From Pseudomonadales bacterium (GTDB lineage Bacteria > Pseudomonadota > Gammaproteobacteria > Pseudomonadales > UBA7239), in NCBI GenBank assembly GCA_028280345.1, contig JANQLY010000022.1, forward strand, positions 102,896-166,895: a DNA stretch of 64,000 nt, written 5' to 3'. Shown piece after piece: positions 24,824-32,014 of this stretch. Made by a program: the position numbers and the translations under genes. The notes beneath the pieces are model-generated. The model was not told where the DNA came from. It searched no databases and saw only the letters and a list, made by a program, of their open reading frames with translations. Numbering within the stretch: position 1 is the first letter of the stretch; every line of letters starts with the position of its first letter.

Positions 24824-25120
24824 GATAGAGAGATAAACACAGGGTTCCTGGACATATCAATCTGCTTGCAGGTAGGTGTGGCCGGTCAGCGCAGACTGCT
24901 GGCGGTGGGTACAATCCCCGCGAGAGGTAGCGCAAACCCGGTGTTAGCAACGGCTGTCAGTGCCGATACGGTGACAGGTCAATTCGACTGTCAACGTCAA
25001 CGCATACGCAGCCAATGCCAAACACCGCGTCACTGCGCCGCTGATCCCAGTGATTGCAAACTGCTAACCGCTGCGACTGACAGGGAGCCCGCCAACTACC
25101 CGAAACTCAGGTGTTAACCA
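24824..25120 (+). other. Degenerate tRNA-like stretch before the slipin gene
   Basis: TCAGC/GCTGG with a 7-nt loop (24886-24902) and GTGGG-TACAATC-CCCGC (24905-24921) resemble anticodon and T arms of one lost tRNA. CTGTCA/TGACAG (24954-24977) encloses CCG-ATA-CGG. An 83-codon frame here (24866-25117) lacks a ribosome site and matches the structured DNA, so it is not called. No promoter was recognised. Confidence 0.35.
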
Positions 25121-25165
25121 GATTTTTTAACGAAATAGAAAGAGGTGAAATAAAAGGAGGAAAAT

Positions 25166-26359
25166 ATGTTAGGACTAAAACTGATTGATATTGCAGATAA
25201 CGAACGTGGTTTGCTATATCGTAAAAACAACTTCGAGCGTGTACTGGCCCCGGGTCGCTACCGTTTGTGGAATCTGTGGGGTCGTTTGCGTGTTGAAAAA
25301 TACGACATTACCGAGCCGCAGCTGGAGCATGTGCTTGGCCGTTTCCTGGTAACTACCTACGCCGACAAGGTAAAGAACTATATTGATAGTGTTGATATTG
25401 GAGATACCGAGGTCGGACTGGTTTATCAGGATGGCAAGATCGCCGATATTCTGGCGCCGGGCAGTTTTCGTTTGTACTGGAAAGGTGCTATCGAAACCGT
25501 TGTCAAGGTACTGGATATCAGTGAAGAGTACCGTGTAGACAGCAAACTGTTGCCGATGTTGGTAACCGGCTCCCTGGCCAAAAACAAAAATGACCAGGCT
25601 TACCGTGCCGGTATCGGTGCTATCTTCTATATTGAAGTGCCCGATAACCATGTTGGTCTGTTACTGGTTAACGGCAAACTGGAAGCACAGTTAAAGCCTG
25701 GTAACTACGGTTACTGGCGCTATAACCGTAACATCGAGGTTAAACGCCTCGATTGCCGTCTGCAGACCATGGATGTCAGTGGTCAGGAAATTCTCAGTAA
25801 GGACCGCGTTAGCTTGCGCATTAACCTGTCAGCGAGCTACCGCATCGTAGATACCGAAAAAGTAGCAACCCAGCTCGGTAACTACAGCGATTTCCTGTAT
25901 CGCGAATTCCAGCTTGCGCTGCGTGAAGCCGTAGGTACCCGCAGTCTCGACGCACTGTTAGTCGACAAGGATGCGCTTAACAGCGAAGTTGAGAAAGCCG
26001 TTAAGGCAAACGCGTTGGAATACGGCTTGCAGGTACAGGATGTCGGTATCAAGGACATCATCCTGCCCGGTGATATGAAGGAGATTTTGAATCAGGTTGT
26101 CGAGGCGCAAAAAGCTGCCGAGGCTAACCAGATCAAACGTCGTGAGGAAACTCAGGCGACCCGCTCCTTGCACAACACCGCCAAGGTGATGGAGGGCAAC
26201 CCGGTGTTGCTGCGCCTGAAAGAGCTTGAGGTGCTTGAAAAGGTCACTGATCGCATCGACCGAATCACTGTTTACGGTGGTCTCGAAGGTGTGTTGCAGG
26301 ATCTCGTCAAGATTCCGCAGGCGCTTTCCAACACTGATACCAAAGCTGGTAAACAGTAA
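25166..26359 (+). CDS. Slipin (SPFH/Band 7 protein) of the RNA-repair locus
   Basis: A 397-residue protein with an AAAGGAGG ribosome site. The N-terminal part has three related units of about 24 residues (GLLYRKNNFERVLAPGRYRLW near 15, GLVYQDGKIADILAPGSFRLYW near 83, GLLLVNGKLEAQLKPGNYGYW near 163). The SPFH domain follows, with LDCRLQTMDVSGQEILSKDRVSLRIN near 195 and the helical AAEANQIKRREETQATRS near 310. There is no N-terminal membrane segment, unlike most slipins. Slipins occur in rtcB-type repair operons. It may scaffold the repair enzymes. Confidence 0.88.
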   Translation: MLGLKLIDIADNERGLLYRKNNFERVLAPGRYRLWNLWGRLRVEKYDITEPQLEHVLGRFLVTTYADKVKNYIDSVDIGDTEVGLVYQDGKIADILAPGSFRLYWKGAIETVVKVLDISEEYRVDSKLLPMLVTGSLAKNKNDQAYRAGIGAIFYIEVPDNHVGLLLVNGKLEAQLKPGNYGYWRYNRNIEVKRLDCRLQTMDVSGQEILSKDRVSLRINLSASYRIVDTEKVATQLGNYSDFLYREFQLALREAVGTRSLDALLVDKDALNSEVEKAVKANALEYGLQVQDVGIKDIILPGDMKEILNQVVEAQKAAEANQIKRREETQATRSLHNTAKVMEGNPVLLRLKELEVLEKVTDRIDRITVYGGLEGVLQDLVKIPQALSNTDTKAGKQ

Positions 26360-26374
26360 TAGTGTCAGGATAAA

Positions 26375-26420
26375 GGCCGGAATCGGTAGCGAAAGTTATC
26401 GATTTCGGTCTTTTATTTTT
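26375..26420 (+). terminator. Terminator after slipin gene
   Basis: GGCCGGAATCG (26375-26385) pairs with CGATTTCGGTC (26400-26410), with two G-U pairs, followed by TTTTATTTTT. Confidence 0.8.
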
Positions 26421-26571
26421 GAAATACTACCCGATAGGGTAGGTTTCTATAGGAATACTAATTGATATATTCATAGTTGGTAATAGTGAGCTACCATTTG
26501 ATTTATGGATAAATCTTATCGATTTCAAAATCTGTTCATAGTTTGTGTGTGGGAGGCACTAATAAAGCTAT

Positions 26572-27564
26572 ATGGTGGACTTGGTGTGGGCTTTAGATGG
26601 TAATGATGATCTTGTTCATGTTGACAGTGTAGATAATGGTGCTAAATGCAACTGTTTTTGTCCGTCATGTAAAAAACCATTACTTGCTAAACAGGGAGAT
26701 ATAAATTCGTGGCACTTTTCTCATGCCGATGCAGCCTGTAAATACGGAGTTGAAACTGCATTACATTTGAAGGCTAAAGAAATTTTGGCTGAAGAAGGTC
26801 GCTTAATGATACCTGGTCTTCGAGTTGGCAATAATTTTCATATAAAGAAAATATTACCTGATCAGGAAATAAAGTTTGATGAGGTTAGGGTTGAAGAAAA
26901 TCTAATTAGCATTGTCCCGGATTTGATAGTCTGTAAATCTGGCAAGGAAATGTATATCGAAATTGCTGTTACACATTTTGTGGATGATAAGAAGTTAGGG
27001 GTTATTAAAGAAAAAGGCGTGTCTTGCCTGGAAATTAATTTGTCATCATTTAAAAAAATGGATATTACCGAAGCTGCTCTCAGAGATTTACTTATAGATG
27101 ATGTTGAATATAAAAAATGGATTTATCATAGGAAAAAAGAAAGTGAAGAATTAAAGCTTAAGCAAGAGATTAAAGAAAAAGAGGAAATAAGGAGCTTCTA
27201 TGTGCGGAAAAGAGAGTTGGAAAAAATTAGAAGTGCATATTACAGGTCTAATTGGCCACTAGATAATTACCCAATGGAACTGGGACTATCGGAGGCGACG
27301 GATATTGAAATATGGCCACAAACATGCAGGATGATAGAGGGGTATAAGTCGAGAGTAGAATGTAAAATCCTTATGCGTAACAAAAGTAAGCCCTCTGCTA
27401 CAGGTGAGTTATGGATAAGATTTGATGAGCATCTTGAATGCTGGAAAGTGTACGAGATGGTTAAGTTTGGCGTACACGATCACCCCATACATCATTTGAA
27501 AAATCTGGCAGAGCATGTCGTAAATGTTATGTTTTTCAAACGTGAATTAATCTTCGAGTTGTAA
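26572..27564 (+). CDS. CoiA-like protein with PD-(D/E)xK nuclease domain
   Basis: A 330-residue protein. An N-terminal zinc module, CPSC near residue 30 with SWHFSHAD near 46, is the mark of CoiA-family proteins. A nuclease-like core follows: PDLIV (D117), then KEMYIEIAVTH with E130. A charged coiled coil lies near 195-235 (KKESEELKLKQEIKEKEE). CoiA proteins act in DNA uptake or as restriction-like nucleases. The gene and its two followers are AT-rich compared with the neighbours, which suggests horizontal transfer. It is first of a three-gene set with gaps of 18 and 13 nt. Confidence 0.75.
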   Translation: MVDLVWALDGNDDLVHVDSVDNGAKCNCFCPSCKKPLLAKQGDINSWHFSHADAACKYGVETALHLKAKEILAEEGRLMIPGLRVGNNFHIKKILPDQEIKFDEVRVEENLISIVPDLIVCKSGKEMYIEIAVTHFVDDKKLGVIKEKGVSCLEINLSSFKKMDITEAALRDLLIDDVEYKKWIYHRKKESEELKLKQEIKEKEEIRSFYVRKRELEKIRSAYYRSNWPLDNYPMELGLSEATDIEIWPQTCRMIEGYKSRVECKILMRNKSKPSATGELWIRFDEHLECWKVYEMVKFGVHDHPIHHLKNLAEHVVNVMFFKRELIFEL

Positions 27565-27582
27565 TGTTTGATGGAGTAAGAA

Positions 27583-28128
27583 ATGGAGAAAAAGATTGAA
27601 TTTACAGCGTTGTCAAATTTGAAGAGCTGGCTCATCAGTGCGACAGGAATTTGTATTACTTCGGTTGCATTGATGCAAGATATTGAGACAATTGAAATGT
27701 CTGTTGTGTCACCTAAAATATTTTACTACGCAATAGAGCATATGCCTGGTTTTATTCCTGATGGGAGATATATTGTTAGCTACAAAGATGATCTTTATAG
27801 TGAGGATAAGGAGTTAGATTATTCTAAAATGGTATTTGCTTTAGCTGTCTCAGTGACGCTAAGAAAAAGTGGTTTAGATACCGAAGGCGTAGAGCAACTA
27901 GATAATGCGCTTGCTGATTATGAGATTATGCGAATAAACAATAAGGAAAGTAATATTGTGAGCTATTGGGTAGTTGAGCCTGCCAATCCGACTGAGTTAC
28001 AGTTGCTTACGAGCACACTTGAAAAGCTTGCGGTACTTTATGCATTCAATGATGGAACTGGTACATTTAATCTGTCGAATACAAAGTTTGGAAATGGAGT
28101 TTATGCTGGATTGACAAAACCAAGATAG
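27583..28128 (+). CDS. Hypothetical 181-residue protein
   Basis: The start at 27583 follows GATGGAG. There is no signal peptide. A short hydrophobic stretch (SATGICITSVALM) and a helical LRKSGLDTEGVEQLDNALADYEIMRI can be seen. I recognise no family. Placed between the CoiA-like and HEPN genes with short gaps, it could be the partner or antitoxin of either one, which is inference from position. Confidence 0.6.
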   Translation: MEKKIEFTALSNLKSWLISATGICITSVALMQDIETIEMSVVSPKIFYYAIEHMPGFIPDGRYIVSYKDDLYSEDKELDYSKMVFALAVSVTLRKSGLDTEGVEQLDNALADYEIMRINNKESNIVSYWVVEPANPTELQLLTSTLEKLAVLYAFNDGTGTFNLSNTKFGNGVYAGLTKPR

Positions 28129-28141
28129 ATTATGGTGAGAT

Positions 28142-29104
28142 ATGGGAACTGGTGATTATTTGTTAGAAGACGATAACGTTGAATTGCCCAGAGAAGCGTT
28201 TGAAGGCAGAGTAGGTTCATCTGAAATTAATAACGAGTGGATAGTTGCGGCTGGTAAGGATTTACAAGTTGCAGCAATGAGGCATTGGTTTTTGTCGAGA
28301 TATCAAGATCCTCAAATGGAAACACCTTGGGATGGAGAAGAAAAGCAATACATTTATGTTTGGGGAGGACCTTATGATCCCAACGATGTCATACAGGATC
28401 GATTTTCAGAGCAAGTTCCTTATGAGGTAATGGAAGAATTAGTTGCCTCATTGATTTTTGAGGTAGGGGATGAATGGGCTCCTATTGACTATGAGGTTGA
28501 TTATTATGATGAATATCTGGCTTCTGATATAACACTAAGAAGCGACCCTTATTCACATTTTCGTCAACGATTTGAACAAATGAATATGGTCATCACAGAA
28601 GGGCTGAATGATCCAACAAAAGATCTTATTTTACAGATGTTGCACGGTGCTGTTATTTCCTCATTGGAGGCTTATTTGAATGATACCTTGGCTTATTGGT
28701 TGTCAGTAGAAAATAAAGTCATGGTTGATTTTGTTTCAGGGAATCCTGACTTAAAAGACAGAAAGCTATCTCTTTCTGAAATTTTTCAAAAAATGGACAG
28801 CTTGAACGAAATTGTAGAAAAGTATTTGGAAGAGCAAATTTGGCATCGATTGGATAAAGTTAAACCAATGATGGAAGTGAGTTTGGGGATAACATTACCT
28901 GATATTAAGGATATTATGAAAAAAGATATCTTTTTGCGTCATGACATTATCCATAGGGCTGGTAAAGACAAGGAGGGGAATGAAATTGCACTGCCTCAAG
29001 CTCAGGTTGAAGAGACGTTGACTAGGATAGAAGCTTTTGTTGATGAAATTGAGGCAGAGCTGGCCAAAAGATTTCCCATTGATGATGATCGCCTTTCTGA
29101 TTAA
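28142..29104 (+). CDS. HEPN-type putative ribonuclease
   Basis: A 320-residue protein. The N-terminal block AAMRHWFLSRYQDP…YVWGGPYDPNDV (residues 45-85) is a conserved segment often fused to HEPN domains. The C-terminal helical domain carries RHDIIH (R266-x4-H271), the Rx4-6H active site of HEPN RNases, in a longer LRHDIIHRAGKD. HEPN enzymes commonly cut tRNA or mRNA in defence and toxin systems. The gene is followed by a tRNA-Leu, and RtcB, which can rejoin such cuts, is encoded upstream. Confidence 0.7.
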   Translation: MGTGDYLLEDDNVELPREAFEGRVGSSEINNEWIVAAGKDLQVAAMRHWFLSRYQDPQMETPWDGEEKQYIYVWGGPYDPNDVIQDRFSEQVPYEVMEELVASLIFEVGDEWAPIDYEVDYYDEYLASDITLRSDPYSHFRQRFEQMNMVITEGLNDPTKDLILQMLHGAVISSLEAYLNDTLAYWLSVENKVMVDFVSGNPDLKDRKLSLSEIFQKMDSLNEIVEKYLEEQIWHRLDKVKPMMEVSLGITLPDIKDIMKKDIFLRHDIIHRAGKDKEGNEIALPQAQVEETLTRIEAFVDEIEAELAKRFPIDDDRLSD

Positions 29105-29182
29105 TTCATAAGAGAGGACTGGAAGGGGGTATGTATGGGGCATATTGCTCGATGCTAAAAATGTGCTCTTTAAAAACAATGT

Positions 29183-29208
29183 ACTAGGGTGCTTGTTCAA
29201 ATCCTAGT
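29183..29208 (+). other. Isolated T-arm remnant
   Basis: ACTAGG (29183-29188), a 7-nt insert GTGCTTG, a consensus TTCAAAT loop and CCTAGT (29203-29208) form a T-arm with an enlarged loop directly before tRNA-Leu. No acceptor or anticodon arm was found. It probably marks a lost tRNA. Confidence 0.35.
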
Positions 29209-29210
29209 GG

Positions 29211-29304
29211 GCACGGGTGGCGCAACTAGAAGATGTACCGGTCTTAAACACCGGTTGCTGAGGGTTTACCCTCCGGGCACAAGCGAATCCCTCTCCGTGC
29301 ACCA
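29211..29304 (+). tRNA. tRNA-Leu (TAA) with a 17-nt T-loop insertion and a short variable loop
   Basis: Acceptor GCACGGG/TCCGTGC, anticodon stem CCGGT/ACCGG around CTTAAAC (anticodon TAA), A73 and an encoded CCA. The T-stem GAGGG (29260-29264)/CCCTC (29289-29293) encloses 24 nt. Removing 29267-29283 leaves a perfect TTCGAAT. The variable loop TTGCT is only 5 nt, although tRNA-Leu is normally a class II tRNA with a long variable arm. The D-arm is also irregular. Confidence 0.8.
29267..29283 (+). other. Candidate mini-intron in tRNA-Leu T-loop
   Basis: TACCCTCCGGGCACAAG is inserted after T55, the same site and length as in tRNA-Asn at 23689. CCCTC copies the 3' T-stem strand of this tRNA; in tRNA-Asn the matching stretch is CCCAC. 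So the insertion covaries with its host stem, while GGGCACA is constant. Confidence 0.75.
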
Positions 29305-29390
29305 GACTAATTTCAAAACGTATATAGACTAACCACGGTCTAACGATTAAAGTTATTGCCCTCAAAACGTTTTTCAAACAGGGAATACCA

Positions 29391-29837
29391 ATGGACGGAG
29401 AAGGGAATGACTTATCACCTGAGCAGCAGCGCAGGCTAAGAAGCATGCAGGCTATGCATCAGGCAAGATTACAGGCATTTTTCCAGCAACATGCGACGGT
29501 TGGTGCGACTGAAGATCAGGTGCGGCATCGCCAGCGATCCATGCAGGCTTTGACCGAGGCTCGAGGGCATACAGTGCCCGAACCACCAGTAGGCACCGTG
29601 GTTGGTTCTGCTACCGCCGGAGGTCCACCACCAGCTACTGGAGGAGTAACGCCATCAACCACTGTACCTCCTACGACAGCTAGCCCCTACGGTTCCGGCC
29701 ACTATTTTACCCCGGCAGAAATGACGGAGCAGCGTCGTAGAAGGGCAGAGTTGGTACAAGCGCTGAATGATCCATTTGAGGGTGCCACCCATCAATTGCC
29801 GGTTGGGCCACCAAGGCGTACACCTCCGCACAACTGA
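29391..29837 (+). CDS. Hypothetical low-complexity 148-residue protein
   Basis: It begins MDGEGNDLSPEQQRRLRSMQ. Two related helical segments are seen near residues 10-30 and 45-58 (RLRSMQAMHQAR; HRQRSMQALTEAR). A Pro/Thr/Gly-rich linker (VPEPPVGTVVG…TTVPPTT) occupies 60-100, with a final helix MTEQRRRRAELVQAL. No signal peptide and no known family. Its position just after tRNA-Leu, with a different base composition from the genes before it, may mark the end of the island. Confidence 0.5.
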   Translation: MDGEGNDLSPEQQRRLRSMQAMHQARLQAFFQQHATVGATEDQVRHRQRSMQALTEARGHTVPEPPVGTVVGSATAGGPPPATGGVTPSTTVPPTTASPYGSGHYFTPAEMTEQRRRRAELVQALNDPFEGATHQLPVGPPRRTPPHN

Positions 29838-29896
29838 CGAATTTTTGATAGGCATGCTTTGTCGGCTTACAATTTTCGGGGTTTTTTATGAGGGTC

Positions 29897-29938
29897 CTCG
29901 CGAGACATACATGCTACATATACATTAGCACTCGCGAG
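29897..29938. promoter_or_regulatory. Paired CTCGCGAG palindromes upstream of sulfatase
   Basis: The 8-bp palindrome CTCGCGAG occurs at 29897-29904 and 29931-29938, 34 bp apart start to start (just over three helical turns). It lies about 110-150 bp before the arylsulfatase start. It could be an operator for a looping regulator. I find no other gene signal in 29838-30048. Confidence 0.4.
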
Positions 29939-30048
29939 TTGGCTCCTAAAAGTATTGAGACACAAAGCACGCTTATTACTTATTTATAGACTATGGATTG
30001 ATGCTAGACTTTTTTAACACTCTTAACCTATGCTGGAGATGCAACCCC

Positions 30049-31671
30049 ATGAAATTGAATAGACTTATTGTATTAGTTGCTGTTGTTGGGTTATTGGCAG
30101 GTACTGCTTCCACGTTACAGGCAAAGCCAATTATTCATGATGCTGAATACCAGGTTTTAGTTAAACAGCATGGTGAGAAGTGGACAGAAGAAGATGCTGA
30201 GCTAACAGATAAATTAGCGGCTTTGGAGAAAAAGTTTGGCAAGAAGCCAAACATTATTCATCTGATGTGGGATGACTCTGGTTATGGGGATGTCGGTAGC
30301 CCGCTTTTGACTCGTATACATGGTATTGATACGCCGAATATTGCTCAAATGGCTGAAGAGGGCTTGTCGTTTACACGTATGTATACGGAACCTTCGTGTA
30401 CACCGACGCGTGCGACAGCATTGACTGGTCGTCAGCCAATACGAACAGGCATGTATCAGGTTATTTTTCCTGTGCACGGCATAGGATTACCAAAAGAAGA
30501 AGTGACGATTGCCGAGATTCTTTCCGAGAATGGCTATAACACTGCGTTCTTTGGTAAAGCGCACCAGGGAGATATCGAAGAAAGCTATTTGCATAACCAG
30601 GGCTTCGATGTCGCATTATTTTCTACTTATAACCAATTTGCGTCTCAGTTCTTCAATGAGACAGGCGAAATTTCTCGAATGACAATTGGCTACACTGAAG
30701 ATCAGTGGGATCAGCATGGCTACGCTATTGATAAAAATTTCCGCTACAAAGGGGAAGAAATTGTTTGGGCTATAGAGGGCAAGAAAGGAGAGAAAGGTAA
30801 ACGTTGGAATAAGGACTTATCTGTAGAAGAGCAGTTGCGTTTTACTGATGAAACACATGCCCGGGCTTTGCAATATATCCGGGATTATGCCAACGATGAA
30901 AAACCTTTTTATCTGGATTACTGGTTCCATGGTCCGAACTTTGTAGAGAAGTTCACTGAACGCGGCCGGGAAGGTAATAGTGCAAGAGACAATGCGTTTG
31001 GTGATTTTGTTGAGCACATGGATGAAATGGTTGCCGAGGTTATTGCCGAAGTGAAAAAAGCAGGAATCGAGGAAAATACGCTTATCATCTTGATGGCTGA
31101 TAATGGCCCGATGAAAGAGATATTCCCCGACGAAGCCTTTCAGGCTATGTTTTCTGGCGGTAAAGGTTCGTTCCTGGAGGGCGGTATCAGAGTGCCAGCA
31201 TTCGCCTGGTGGCCAGGAACCATCGAAGCTAATTCTGTAGCCGGAGACATTATTCATGTGTCGGACTTATTCACGACGTTTGCTCGTCTGGGTGGAGGCA
31301 CAGATGATATCCCTCGTGACCGTGTTATTGATGGTATTGACCAGACGTCTTTACTATTAAACGGCGATGGCCATAGCCGCAGGGATTATGTGCATGTTTA
31401 TGCAGGCCCGAGCTATGCTGCAACTGTTAAGCAGCAGTACAAGCGTCATTGGATGTCATCACGTCCGGGTTTGGTGGGTAAATCATTCTTTGATTTATAC
31501 AAGGACCCACGTGAAGAGAAAGGTATGATGGGGCAATTCCTTTGGGCCTGGGAGCCGTTTGACGCTATCAAGATGCGCCATGAAGCTCAGATGCAGAAGT
31601 ACGAGAATACACCTCCGCGTAAAACAGAGGTCTATACAGGTCTTTCCAACTACACACCAGCTGATGATTAA
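30049..31671 (+). CDS. Arylsulfatase, periplasmic
   Basis: 540 residues from the ATG at 30049, which begins the signal peptide MKLNRLIVLVAVVGLLAG…LQA; an in-frame start 51 nt earlier would add residues before it. The metal site WDDSGYGDVGS is near residue 75. The formylglycine motif is CTPTRATALTGR with the modified Cys at about 117. LMADNGPMKE is near 345 and GGKGSFLEGGIRVPAFAWWPG near 370. It hydrolyses sulfate esters. An insertion between 180 and 270 is longer than in compact sulfatases. It ends at tandem terminators. Confidence 0.93.
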   Translation: MKLNRLIVLVAVVGLLAGTASTLQAKPIIHDAEYQVLVKQHGEKWTEEDAELTDKLAALEKKFGKKPNIIHLMWDDSGYGDVGSPLLTRIHGIDTPNIAQMAEEGLSFTRMYTEPSCTPTRATALTGRQPIRTGMYQVIFPVHGIGLPKEEVTIAEILSENGYNTAFFGKAHQGDIEESYLHNQGFDVALFSTYNQFASQFFNETGEISRMTIGYTEDQWDQHGYAIDKNFRYKGEEIVWAIEGKKGEKGKRWNKDLSVEEQLRFTDETHARALQYIRDYANDEKPFYLDYWFHGPNFVEKFTERGREGNSARDNAFGDFVEHMDEMVAEVIAEVKKAGIEENTLIILMADNGPMKEIFPDEAFQAMFSGGKGSFLEGGIRVPAFAWWPGTIEANSVAGDIIHVSDLFTTFARLGGGTDDIPRDRVIDGIDQTSLLLNGDGHSRRDYVHVYAGPSYAATVKQQYKRHWMSSRPGLVGKSFFDLYKDPREEKGMMGQFLWAWEPFDAIKMRHEAQMQKYENTPPRKTEVYTGLSNYTPADD

Positions 31672-31682
31672 ATGAGAGACCA

Positions 31683-31740
31683 GGCCTTTTTATGAAGGCT
31701 TTTTTTCAGAGCACCTGGCGCTATGCCCGGTGCTCTTTAG
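31683..31740 (+). terminator. Tandem terminators after the arylsulfatase
   Basis: GCCTT/AAGGC (31684-31699) with seven Ts is followed at once by GAGCACC/GGTGCTC (31709-31735) with TTTAGTTTT. Two successive hairpins should insulate the pentapeptide gene downstream. Confidence 0.8.
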
Positions 31741-31840
31741 TTTTCACGCCGCTTCAGGTGGCAAGCCGGGGCTAACAGCTGTTCTATATAGATTGTAAGT
31801 GGTTGATTTAGAGGCGATTTATCTGATTGCCAGAGATCAA

Positions 31841-31868
31841 TTGCAAACCGGCATATGTTTGCTATTAT
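31841..31868 (+). promoter_or_regulatory. Candidate promoter of the pentapeptide-repeat gene
   Basis: TTGCAA (31841-31846), a 16-bp spacer and TATTAT (31863-31868) lie 146 bp before the ATG at 32015, which has TTGAGGAAGG as its ribosome site. The rest of 31741-32014 shows nothing else. Confidence 0.4.
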
Positions 31869-32014
31869 CTTGCGCTGTCGCGGTAATTGAGCCCGCGGCC
31901 ATAATAAAAAGTTCAGTATAAAAACCTGGTATCGTAGGCAGGAACAGAATCGGACTACTAGCTACCTCATATAGTACATAGTAGCCACTTACTTTCATTT
32001 TTGAGGAAGGAAAA

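Noticed and set aside
24866..25117. 83-codon frame in the degenerate tRNA stretch
   Set aside because: No ribosome site, composition follows tRNA-like stems, and frames of this kind are common in structured RNA regions.
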